64,000 nt of DNA from Actinomycetospora corticicola (GTDB lineage Bacteria; Actinomycetota; Actinomycetes; Mycobacteriales; Pseudonocardiaceae), in contig NZ_JACCBN010000001.1 of the NCBI RefSeq assembly GCF_013409505.1, forward strand, positions 2,356,001 to 2,420,000, given 5' to 3'. This document shows positions 43,937 through 51,441 of this stretch, piece after piece. The position numbers were made by a program, and so were the translations under genes. Numbering within the stretch: position 1 is the first letter of the stretch; every line of letters begins with the position of its first letter. The notes under the pieces are model-generated. The model searched no databases. It was not told the DNA's origin and saw nothing but the letters and a program-made list of their open reading frames with translations.

Positions 43937-45526
43937 ATGAGCATCAGCGCCGCCGACCAGGCGGTGATCGACCGGGCCCGCCAGGCCATGACGGCCGCCC
44001 GCCTCGCCGAGCACGCCCTGCTCACCGCGATCGGCGAAGTGGCTGAGACCGCCGCCTGGACCGCCACGGGACACCGCGACCTCGGCCGCTTCCTCGAAGA
44101 ACTCTGGCGCCTCGACCACGCCCACGCCGCCCACCTGCTCCGCCACGCCGAACAGACCCTGCCCATGGTCGCGCTCTCCGGCCAGGACCTCCCCCCACGG
44201 CTCCCAGCGTCCGCCCGCGCCGCCGCCGACGGCGCCATCGGCGAGGAACACCTCCGCGTCCTGGTACGGACCATGGACCGCATCCGCGCGATCGCCGACA
44301 TCGAACCCGAACAGGTCACCGCCGCCGAGGACCTCCTCGCGCAGACCGCCCGACAGCTCTCCCCGCGCGGCCTCGAACGCGTCGCCGCCCGCCTGCTCGC
44401 CACCCTCGACCCCGACGGCGCCGCCCCCGGCGAACCCGACGAACCCGACGACGAATGGCTGCTCGTCCACCGCCGCGACGGCACCCTCGCCTTCACCGGC
44501 CACATCCACAGCGCCGCCGACGTCGAACTGCTCCTCGAAACCCTCGACGCCCTCTCTGGACCCGCCGGCCCCGACGACACCCGCCCCCTCGGCGCCCGCC
44601 GCGCCGAAGCCCTGCTCGACCTCTGCGCCGCCGCCCACACCCCCACCGGACTCATCGACCCCCACCACCCCGAACCCCGGGCCGAGGCGACCGGCGAGAG
44701 CGGAGGATCCGACGAGGACACCGACGAGGACACCGACCCGGACACCGACCTGGACACCGACCTGGACACCGACCCGTGGCCGACCGGCCCCGCGGACTTC
44801 CGCGACCCCGACGGCGAGGACTCCGACCTCGACCGCCGCCACGGCCGACTCCACCTCGTCCCCGACGACCCCGACGACACCGACGACACCGACGACACCG
44901 ACGACACCGACGAGCCCGACCTCATGGGCGACGAGCCCCACCCCATGGGCGGCGAGCCGCGCGCGGCACCGCCCGTGACCCCGCCGCCCGCACCCTCCCG
45001 ACCCGGCGCCCACCGAGCCGCGCGGCTACCCATCCCCGCCCGCGCCCAGATCGCGGTCACCATCCCCCTGGACTGGTTGCGCGACCAGGTCGGCCACGCC
45101 GAATTCGACACCGGACGGGCGCTGGACCCCGCCACCGCGCGGCGCCTCGCCTGCGACGCCCAAATCCTCCCCGTCGTCCTGGGCACCCGCAGCGAACCCC
45201 TCGAACTCGGCCGCGCCACCTACGCCGTCACCGAAGCCCTCCGCCGCCTGCTGACCCTGCGCGACCGCGGCTGCGCCCACCCCGGCTGCACCCGCCGACC
45301 CCGCCGCTGCCACGCCCACCACATCCGGCACTGGATCGACGGCGGCCCCACCGACCCCGACAACCTCGTCCTGCTCTGCCGCTACCACCACCACCTCATC
45401 CACCACGGCGGCTGGGACATCCACATGATCAACGGCCGCCCCTGGTTCCTCCCCCCACCCTGGACCGACCCCCAACGACAACCCATCCCCGGCAACGGCA
45501 ACCCACCCGGCACCGTCGCCGCGTGA
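43937..45526 (+). CDS. DUF222 / HNH endonuclease (13E12 repeat family)
   Basis: 529 residues. N-terminal DUF222 region (VIDRARQAMTAARLAEHALLTAIGEVAE to about residue 380) and a C-terminal HNH nuclease: GCAHPGCTRRPRRCHAHHIRHWIDGGPTDPDNLVLLCRYHHHLIHH, which supplies two zinc-binding Cys pairs and the catalytic His. A highly acidic Asp/Thr repeat region lies in the middle. Members are numerous in actinobacteria, and several in mycobacteria are, as I recall, LexA-regulated. Start ATG 43937 is leaderless. Perfect SOS box and C-rich third positions suggest an active, mobile-type gene. Confidence 0.9.
   Translation: MSISAADQAVIDRARQAMTAARLAEHALLTAIGEVAETAAWTATGHRDLGRFLEELWRLDHAHAAHLLRHAEQTLPMVALSGQDLPPRLPASARAAADGAIGEEHLRVLVRTMDRIRAIADIEPEQVTAAEDLLAQTARQLSPRGLERVAARLLATLDPDGAAPGEPDEPDDEWLLVHRRDGTLAFTGHIHSAADVELLLETLDALSGPAGPDDTRPLGARRAEALLDLCAAAHTPTGLIDPHHPEPRAEATGESGGSDEDTDEDTDPDTDLDTDLDTDPWPTGPADFRDPDGEDSDLDRRHGRLHLVPDDPDDTDDTDDTDDTDEPDLMGDEPHPMGGEPRAAPPVTPPPAPSRPGAHRAARLPIPARAQIAVTIPLDWLRDQVGHAEFDTGRALDPATARRLACDAQILPVVLGTRSEPLELGRATYAVTEALRRLLTLRDRGCAHPGCTRRPRRCHAHHIRHWIDGGPTDPDNLVLLCRYHHHLIHHGGWDIHMINGRPWFLPPPWTDPQRQPIPGNGNPPGTVAA
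44714..44911 (+). repeat. Short Asp/Thr-coding tandem repeats in HNH gene
   Basis: GACACC-containing units recur between 44714 and 44773 and 9-bp GACGACACC-type units between about 44862 and 44911. They encode EDTDEDTDPDTD and DDTDDTDDTD stretches. Frame is preserved, consistent with slippage within a disordered acidic linker. Confidence 0.75.
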
Positions 45527-45541
45527 TCCACGCCCGGATGG

Positions 45542-45557
45542 TCCACCTCGAGGTGGA
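45542..45557. repeat. 16-bp perfect palindrome after HNH gene
   Basis: TCCACCTCGAGGTGGA lies 15 bp past the HNH stop and 4 bp before the iron box. It may act as a terminator hairpin or an extra operator. Confidence 0.5.
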
Positions 45558-45561
45558 GGAG

Positions 45562-45580
45562 TTAGGTTAGGCGAGCCTCA
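45562..45580. promoter_or_regulatory. IdeR/DtxR iron box
   Basis: TTAGGTTAGGCGAGCCTCA matches 16 of 19 positions of the IdeR consensus TTAGGTTAGGCTAACCTAA. It lies 20 bp before the siderophore-binding protein gene, so the operon should be repressed by iron-loaded IdeR. Confidence 0.85.
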
Positions 45581-45600
45581 GTCGCCTGCCCGAAAGGTCC

Positions 45601-46593
45601 GTGGTGCGTAGATCGCTCGTCGCCGTCGTCGCCGTGCTCGTCGCCCTCCTCGCCGGCTGTTCCGGCGGGGAGCAGCCGGCCGGCGCCCCTGGCGCTCCGG
45701 CCGGGGACGGGACCTTCCCCGTCACCGTGCCGACCGCCTTCGGCGACGTGACCGTCCCGCAGGCACCGCAGCGGGTGGTCGCCCTCGGCTGGAGCGACGC
45801 CGAGACCGCCCTGGCGCTCGGCGTCCAGCCTGTCGGCGCGTCGGACTGGCTCGCCGTCGGCGGCGACGGCCTCGGCCCGTGGGTGACCCAGCGCTACACG
45901 ACGCCGCCGCAGAAGCTCGGCACGCTGGAGGTCGACCTCGAGCAGGTCGCCGCCCTGCAGCCCGACCTCATCCTCGACACCCGCGCGTCGGGCACCCGGG
46001 AGCGGCACGACCAGCTCGCCCAGCTCGGGGTTCCCGTCGTCGGGATCCCGGCCGGCGGCGAGAACTACCTGACGCCGTGGCGCGACCAGCTCCGGATGGT
46101 CGGCGCGGCGCTCGGGAAGTCCCAGGAGGCCGCCCGCCTGCAGTCCGAGCTGGAGAACCGCTTCGCGCAGGCCCGGCAGCAGAATCCGGCCCTGAACGGC
46201 GCGACCGTCGTCTCCGGCGCCAAGAACACGCTCGGCGAGTACGCGGCGTACGTCGGCCGGACCGGCCGTGTCGAGTTCCTGCGGGAGCTCGGGCTCGTGA
46301 ACTCCCCGGCGGTCGAGGCCGTCCCGACGGAGAACTTCTCGGTGCCCGTCAGCCGCGAGCGGATGAACCTGCTCGACGCCCGCGTGACGATCATGCAGGC
46401 GATCAGCGGCAACGCCGCCGACATCACGGGCGACCCGCTCTGGGGCACCGTGCCGTCCGTCGCCGCGGGCCGCGGGATCGTGCTCGACGACCAGGCACTG
46501 TCGAACGCGTTCGCCAGCTCCTCGGTGCCGGGCCAGCTCTACGCCCTGGACCGCATGGTCGCGCCGATCGCCGCGGCGGTCGCCAAGCCGTGA
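45601..46593 (+). CDS. Ferric-siderophore ABC transporter, substrate-binding lipoprotein
   Basis: 330 residues of the FepB/FhuD/BtuF class III binding-protein fold. Lipoprotein signal: AVVAVLVALLAGC with lipobox LAGC. It then has PQRVVALGWSDAETALALGVQPVGASD, PDLILDTRASGTRERHDQLAQLGVPVVGIPAG and the two-lobed class III pattern. It should capture ferric siderophore outside the membrane. GTG 45601 (or GTG 45604) follows AAAGG. IdeR box upstream. Its stop TGA overlaps the first GTG of a chain of nested short frames leading to the permease. Confidence 0.9.
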   Translation: MVRRSLVAVVAVLVALLAGCSGGEQPAGAPGAPAGDGTFPVTVPTAFGDVTVPQAPQRVVALGWSDAETALALGVQPVGASDWLAVGGDGLGPWVTQRYTTPPQKLGTLEVDLEQVAALQPDLILDTRASGTRERHDQLAQLGVPVVGIPAGGENYLTPWRDQLRMVGAALGKSQEAARLQSELENRFAQARQQNPALNGATVVSGAKNTLGEYAAYVGRTGRVEFLRELGLVNSPAVEAVPTENFSVPVSRERMNLLDARVTIMQAISGNAADITGDPLWGTVPSVAAGRGIVLDDQALSNAFASSSVPGQLYALDRMVAPIAAAVAKP

Positions 46594-46651
46594 ACCGAGC
46601 CGTGAGGACCCAGCCGTGAGGACCGAGCCGTGAAGACCCGGCCGTGACCGC
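46586..46651 (+). repeat. 14-bp tandem repeat forming a chain of GTGA stop/start junctions
   Basis: Units of AGCCGTGAGGACC type start at 46586, 46598, 46612 and 46626, with a partial copy at 46640. GTGA occurs at 46590, 46602, 46616, 46630 and 46644. The binding-protein TGA overlaps GTG 46590. Short frames 46590-46619, 46616-46633 and 46630-46647 each end in a TGA that overlaps the next GTG, and the last leads to the permease start GTG 46644. Confidence 0.85.
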
Positions 46652-47681
46652 CGTCGCCACCGTGCCCGAGCCGCCCCGCACCCGGCGCGGCGCGGGCACG
46701 GCGACGACGCTGCTCACGGCGGCCGCCCTGCTCGTCGCCGTCGTCGCGAGCCTCGCCGTCGGGCCCCGGGCCCTGCCGCCGTCGGTGGTGCTCGACGCGC
46801 TCACCGCGTTCGACCCGACGAACGCCGACCACCTGGTCGTCACCGAGGTCCGCCTCCCCCGCACCCTGATCGGGCTGCTCGCCGGGCTGGCCCTCGGTCC
46901 GGCCGGGGTCCTCGCGCAGGGGCTCACCCGCAATCCGATCGCCGAGCCCGGCATCCTCGGGCTCAACACCGGCGCCGCACTGGCCGTGGTGCTCGCGATC
47001 GGGGTGCTCGGCATCCGCTCGCTCACCGCCTACGTCTGGTTCGGCTTCCTGGGCGCCGGGCTCGCGGCGGTGGTCGTCGCCGGGGTCGCCGGGATCGGCG
47101 GGCGGTCGGCCAGCTCCCCCGCCACCCTCGCGCTCGCCGGCGCCGCCCTGACCGCGGGCCTCGGCTCCGTCACCACCGCCGTCCTGCTCACCGACCCGGA
47201 CGCCTTCGAGGACTACCGCTTCTGGCAGGTCGGCTCGCTCGCCGGTCGCGACCTCGGGATCGCCGGACAGGCCGCACCCTTCGTCCTCGCGGGCCTCGCC
47301 CTCGCGCTGCTGTGCGGCCCGACGCTCAACGCCCTGGCCCTCGGCGACGACGTCGCCCGGTCCTTCGGCCGGCACGTCGGCCGGGACCGCGCGGTCTGCG
47401 GGCTCGCCCTCGTCGTGCTCGCGGGCGCCGCCACCGCCGTGGCCGGACCCATCGCCTTCGTCGGGCTGACCGTCCCGCACCTCGTGCGCGCGCTCGCCGG
47501 CCCCGACCACCGCAGGCTCCTCCCCCTGGCCGCCCTCGCGGCGCCGACCCTGCTGCTGGTCGCCGACGTCGTCGGCCGCGTGGTCGCGTCCCCCCGTGAG
47601 GTGCAGGTGGGCATCGTGACCGCCGTGATCGGGGCCCCGGTCTTCATCTGGTTCGTGCGACGGAAGCGCTTCGTCCGGTGA
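46644..47681 (+). CDS. FecCD-type siderophore ABC permease (first)
   Basis: 345 residues, BtuC/FepD-fold permease with about ten membrane helices. Family signature RLPRTLIGLLAGLALGPAGVLAQGLTRNPIAEPGILGLNTGAALAVV near the N-terminus and GPIAFVGLTVPHLVRALAGPDHRRLLP near the end, the coupling region with the ATPase. GTG 46644 is the end of the repeat-borne GTGA chain. It should form a heterodimer with the next permease in the membrane. Confidence 0.92.
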   Translation: MTAVATVPEPPRTRRGAGTATTLLTAAALLVAVVASLAVGPRALPPSVVLDALTAFDPTNADHLVVTEVRLPRTLIGLLAGLALGPAGVLAQGLTRNPIAEPGILGLNTGAALAVVLAIGVLGIRSLTAYVWFGFLGAGLAAVVVAGVAGIGGRSASSPATLALAGAALTAGLGSVTTAVLLTDPDAFEDYRFWQVGSLAGRDLGIAGQAAPFVLAGLALALLCGPTLNALALGDDVARSFGRHVGRDRAVCGLALVVLAGAATAVAGPIAFVGLTVPHLVRALAGPDHRRLLPLAALAAPTLLLVADVVGRVVASPREVQVGIVTAVIGAPVFIWFVRRKRFVR

Positions 47682-48751
47682 CGGGGACGGAGCGCACCGG
47701 AGCTCGACCCGACGGGGCCGCGGCCCTGCAGGAGGCCCGGGCCCGGTCCCGACGACGGGTCGGGGTGGCCGGGGCGGTCCTCGCCGCCGCCGTGGTGGTC
47801 GCGTTCCTGGCGACCATCTCGCTCGGCGACTACCCGATCGCCCCGGGCGAGCTGCTGCCGTCGCTGGTCGGGAGCGGACCGGCCCGCGTCGAGTTCGTGG
47901 TCACCCGGCTCCGGCTGCCCCGTGCCCTGGCCGGGCTCGCCGTGGGCGCCGCCCTCGGCCTCGCGGGCGCGCTCTTCCAGCGGCTGCTCCGCAACCCCCT
48001 CGCCAGCCCGGACGTGATCGGCGTCGGGGCGGGCGCGAGCGCGGCCGCGGTCACGGCGTTCACCGTGTTCGGGCTGTCCGGGGCCGGGGTGTCCGCGGCC
48101 GCCGTGCTCGGGGCCGCCGGCACCGCCACCGCGATCGTGCTCCTCGCCCGCCGCGGGCGGGCCGGGGGCAGCGGCCTGCACGGCGTGCGGTTCGTGCTGA
48201 TTGGGGTGGGCCTCGGCTCCGCCCTGCTCGCGGTCGTGTCCTGGCTCATGACGACGGCGTCGCTGACCACCGCCCAGCAGACCCTGCTCTGGCTCACCGG
48301 CAGCCTGAACAACGTCACGTGGGCGGCGACGACCCCGCTCCTCGTGGCCGTCGCGGTCCTCCTCCCGGCGGCGTTCGTGGCCGCCCGGGCCCTGCCCCGG
48401 CTCGAACTGGGCGACGAGACGGCAGCGGCGCTGGGCCTGCCGGTGGAGCGCGCCCGCCTCGCGCTGCTCGCGGTCGGCGTACTCCTGGTGGCCGCAGCGG
48501 TCGCCGTCGCGGGGCCGGTGTCGTTCGTCGCGCTGGTCGCCGGGCCGGTGGCCGCCCGCCTCGCGGGTCCCGGTCGGTCGTCGCTGCCGCACGCCGCCCT
48601 CGTCGGCGCCCTGCTCCTGCTGGCCGCCGACCTCGTCGCCCGCCACCTGATCGGCGACGTCCCCCTCCCGGTCGGCGTCGTCACCGGCGTCGTCGGCGCG
48701 CCCTACCTGTTGTGGCTGCTGGCCCGGTCACGGACCCGAGGAGCGACATGA
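47678..48751 (+). CDS. FecCD-type siderophore ABC permease (second)
   Basis: 357 residues, second BtuC-fold permease: RLRLPRALAGLAVGAALGLAGALFQRLLRNPLASPDVIGVGAGASAAAV and, near the end, GPVSFVALVAGPVAARLAGPGRSSLPHAALVGA. GTG 47678 overlaps the preceding stop (GTGA), and its stop overlaps the ATPase ATG (ATGA). A dispersed-motif copy (47748-47759) lies in the hydrophilic N-terminus. Confidence 0.92.
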   Translation: MTGTERTGARPDGAAALQEARARSRRRVGVAGAVLAAAVVVAFLATISLGDYPIAPGELLPSLVGSGPARVEFVVTRLRLPRALAGLAVGAALGLAGALFQRLLRNPLASPDVIGVGAGASAAAVTAFTVFGLSGAGVSAAAVLGAAGTATAIVLLARRGRAGGSGLHGVRFVLIGVGLGSALLAVVSWLMTTASLTTAQQTLLWLTGSLNNVTWAATTPLLVAVAVLLPAAFVAARALPRLELGDETAAALGLPVERARLALLAVGVLLVAAAVAVAGPVSFVALVAGPVAARLAGPGRSSLPHAALVGALLLLAADLVARHLIGDVPLPVGVVTGVVGAPYLLWLLARSRTRGAT

Positions 48752-50148
48752 GCCTGAGCGCGGAGCGCCTCACCCTGCGCTACGACGACCGCGTCGTGGT
48801 CGACGGGCTGTCCGTGCGCCTGCCGCCCGGTCGGATCACCGCGATCGTCGGCCCCAACGCCTGCGGCAAGTCGACGCTGCTGCGCGGGCTCGGCCGGCTG
48901 ATCGCGCCCGCGGCGGGCCGGGTCCTGCTCGACGGGACCGACGTGCGCGAGCTGCCCGCCCGGGAGCTGGCCCGCCGGCTCGGGCTGCTGCCGCAGTCAC
49001 CGGTCGCCCCCGAGGGCATCACGGTCGCCGACCTCGTCGAACGCGGCCGCTCGCCCCACCAGGGCTGGTTCCGGGGGCGCTCCGCCGCCGACGACGCGGC
49101 GGTCGCCCGGGCCATGACGGCCACGGGGGTCGCCGACCTCGCCGGCCGTCCCGTCGACGAGCTGTCCGGCGGCCAGCGCCAGCGGGTGTGGATCGCGATG
49201 GTGCTCGCCCAGGACACCCCGACGCTGCTGCTCGACGAGCCGACGACCTACCTGGACATGGCACACGCGGTCGAGGTCCTCGACCTGCTCGTCGACCGCA
49301 ACCTCGGCGAGTCCACGACGGTGGCCGTGGTGCTGCACGACCTCGACCTCGCCGCCCGCTACGCCGACCACCTGATCGCGATGCGGGACGGGGCGGTCGT
49401 CGCGGAGGGCACGCCCGCCGAGGTCGTCACCGAAGCGATCGTCGAGCAGGTCTTCGGCATCCCGGCGCGGGTCGTCCCCGACCCGGTCTCCGGCACCCCG
49501 CTCGTCGTCCCGATCGGCCGGCACCGGGTCACCCCGCCGACGCCCGTGCCGGAGGCCGTCGACGACGCCGACGCCCTTCCCGACGACCGGTGCGGCTTCA
49601 CCTCCGAGGCCGACCTGCGGGCCGTGGTGGACGACCCGCACCCGCTCGCCGTCACGAAGGTCGGCGACCACGTCGACCCCACCGCCGCCGCGTTCGTCGC
49701 TGCGGCGCCGCTCGTGGTGCTCGCCTCGGGCCGGGCCGACGGCGGGCTGGACGTCTCGCCGCGCGGCGACCCGGCGGGCTTCGTCCGCGTGCTCGACGAC
49801 GGGCGGCGGCTGGTCCTGCCGGAGCGTCCCGGGAACCGACGCATCGACACCCTGCGCAACGTCGTGGAGCGGCCCGGCACGGGCCTGCTGTTCCTGGTCC
49901 CCGGGGTCACCCACGTGCTGCGGGTCTCCGGTCGGGCCCGGGTGGTGGACGACCCGGCCGTGCTCGCGCTGTGGGAGGACCCACCGCCGCTGGCGCTCGT
50001 CGTCGAGGTGACCGACTGCTTCGTGCACTGCTCACGAGCCCTGACCCGCTCCGAGGTGTGGACCCGCACGGAGCCGGTGGCCGACGTCCCGGGGATCAAG
50101 GCCCTCGCCGAGGCCGTGTGGTCGGCGCGGGAGCAGGAGCAGGCCTGA
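48748..50148 (+). CDS. Siderophore ABC ATPase fused to a PPOX-type flavin-binding domain
   Basis: 466 residues. Residues about 1-255 are a FecE/FhuC-type ATPase: Walker A VGPNACGKST, signature LSGGQRQR, Walker B LLLDEPTTYLD and switch VVLHDLDL. From about residue 281 a second domain starts (CGFTSEADLRAVVDDPHPLAVTKV), with LVVLASGRADGGLDVSPRGD, LVLPERPGNRRIDTLRNVVERPGTGLLF and VLRVSGRARVV, typical of pyridoxamine-phosphate-oxidase-like split-barrel flavoproteins of the MSMEG_1061 type. The frame is continuous without any break. I infer a role for the flavin domain in reducing imported ferric siderophore; this is not shown. Coupled to the permease by ATGA. Confidence 0.88.
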   Translation: MSLSAERLTLRYDDRVVVDGLSVRLPPGRITAIVGPNACGKSTLLRGLGRLIAPAAGRVLLDGTDVRELPARELARRLGLLPQSPVAPEGITVADLVERGRSPHQGWFRGRSAADDAAVARAMTATGVADLAGRPVDELSGGQRQRVWIAMVLAQDTPTLLLDEPTTYLDMAHAVEVLDLLVDRNLGESTTVAVVLHDLDLAARYADHLIAMRDGAVVAEGTPAEVVTEAIVEQVFGIPARVVPDPVSGTPLVVPIGRHRVTPPTPVPEAVDDADALPDDRCGFTSEADLRAVVDDPHPLAVTKVGDHVDPTAAAFVAAAPLVVLASGRADGGLDVSPRGDPAGFVRVLDDGRRLVLPERPGNRRIDTLRNVVERPGTGLLFLVPGVTHVLRVSGRARVVDDPAVLALWEDPPPLALVVEVTDCFVHCSRALTRSEVWTRTEPVADVPGIKALAEAVWSAREQEQA

Positions 50149-50155
50149 CCCGCGG

Positions 50156-50992
50156 TCAGGCGGGGGCGGCGTCCTGGGTCGCGGCCTCGGCCTTCGCCGC
50201 CTCGGTGGCCCGGCGGATCGCCCACACGGTCACGGCGGCGGCCAGCAGCGCGAGCGGCACCCCCATCGCGAGGCGCACCCAGCCGAGCCAGGTGTCGGCG
50301 TAGGCCGAGTCGTAGAGCCAGCGCTGCACCGCGAACCGCGCCCCGAACACGACCACCCAGGCGAGCGTCGCGAGGTCGTAGGCCCGCAGCAGGGACGGCG
50401 ACCGGCGCCAGCCCTGACCGTCGCCGTTGACCAGGTGCCACAGCACCCCGACCAGCGGGCGGCGGACCAGTACCGACACCAGGAACACCCCGCCGTAGAC
50501 GAGGCTCGTCCAGATCCCGAGCAGGAAGAAGCCCTTGGCCTCCCCCGTGCGCCAGGCGATCACGGCGCAGACGGCGACGCCGAAGAGCCCGGACAGCGCG
50601 GGTTGGACCTTCTCCCCGCGGACCAGCCGCCAGATCGCGACGGCCACGGCCGAGGCGACGGCCGCGACGATGGAGGCGACGAGGTTCTTGAACACGGCCT
50701 GGACCAGCACGAACACCACCACGGGCACCGCCGAGGTGATCACCCCGGCGACCCCGCCCATCTGCTCGAGCAGGGTGGGGCTGCGCTCCTCGGCGGCCTC
50801 CTCCGGCGCCTCGGGGGCCTCGGGCGCCGGCGGCACCGGTCCACCCGGCCCGACGACGGGCGCGGTCGGGGCGTCCGGCCGGACCGGGGCGAAGGCGACG
50901 GTGGGCGGCTCGGCGGGACCGGGAGGGCTCGCCGGTCGGCCGGTCGGGCGTCCGGCGGAGTGTCGGGGGGTGATGGCGGGTGCTCCTGTCAG
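50156..50992 (-). CDS. DUF3159 membrane protein
   Basis: Up to 278 residues: Pro/Ala-rich hydrophilic N-terminus (about 1-75), then a DUF3159 domain with five or so membrane helices (LLEQMGGVAGVITSAVPVVVFVLVQ to LAMGVPLALLAAAVTVW). Start uncertain. CTG 50992 overlaps the OB-gene stop as CTGA; GTG 50836 is the first canonical start that retains the domain. The domain call is firm. Order DUF3159-OB-DUF3710-dut matches the mycobacterial core, and this gene marks re-entry into it after the accessory interval. Confidence 0.82.
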   Translation of the reverse strand: MTGAPAITPRHSAGRPTGRPASPPGPAEPPTVAFAPVRPDAPTAPVVGPGGPVPPAPEAPEAPEEAAEERSPTLLEQMGGVAGVITSAVPVVVFVLVQAVFKNLVASIVAAVASAVAVAIWRLVRGEKVQPALSGLFGVAVCAVIAWRTGEAKGFFLLGIWTSLVYGGVFLVSVLVRRPLVGVLWHLVNGDGQGWRRSPSLLRAYDLATLAWVVVFGARFAVQRWLYDSAYADTWLGWVRLAMGVPLALLAAAVTVWAIRRATEAAKAEAATQDAAPA

Positions 50993-51366
50993 GGGGCTCG
51001 CTGCAGCTCGTAGTACGGGTTGTAGATGACCTTGCGACCGTCCCGGACGGCGACCCGGCCGCTCGCGCGCAGCGTGCGACCCGGCTCGATGCCGGGGATG
51101 CGGCGTCGGCCCATCCACACCAGCGTGACACCGTCGGTCCCGTCGAAGAGCTCGGCCTCCAACGTGGCGACCGAGTCCCGCGGGCAGATCTCCACCGACC
51201 GCAGACGACCCTTCACGGTGATCGCCTCGCCCGTCCCGGAGCACTCACTGGCCTTCTGGCACCCGGAGCGCTCGACCTCGGCGGAGAGGTCCGCCGCGTC
51301 CAGATCGGACACGTCGGAGGTGAGCTTCTTGACCATCCGCGACATGAACCCGGGGCTCTTGCCCAT
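50989..51366 (-). CDS. OB-fold nucleic-acid-binding protein
   Basis: 125 residues with a single OB-fold: AITVKGRLRSVEICPRDSVATLEAELFDGTDGVTLVWMGRRRIPGIEPGRTLRASGRVAVRDGRKVIYNPYYEL, similar to the RecG/aspartyl-tRNA-synthetase-type OB domain. Binds nucleic acid presumably; function unknown, conserved in the actinobacterial dut-sigA region. ATG 51366 has GAGGAG 7 nt upstream and is preferred to the upstream ATG 51390. Confidence 0.88.
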   Translation of the reverse strand: MGKSPGFMSRMVKKLTSDVSDLDAADLSAEVERSGCQKASECSGTGEAITVKGRLRSVEICPRDSVATLEAELFDGTDGVTLVWMGRRRIPGIEPGRTLRASGRVAVRDGRKVIYNPYYELQRAP

Positions 51367-51441
51367 CCGGCTGCTCCTCGCTGCAGGCACCCGCGGGTGC
51401 CACCCGGGCCCGGCCTTGGACCCGTCGTCAGGATAACGCGA

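Noticed and set aside
44714-44911. CRISPR-like or VNTR array in the HNH gene
   Set aside because: Units are short, in frame and encode Asp/Thr; no spacer pattern exists.
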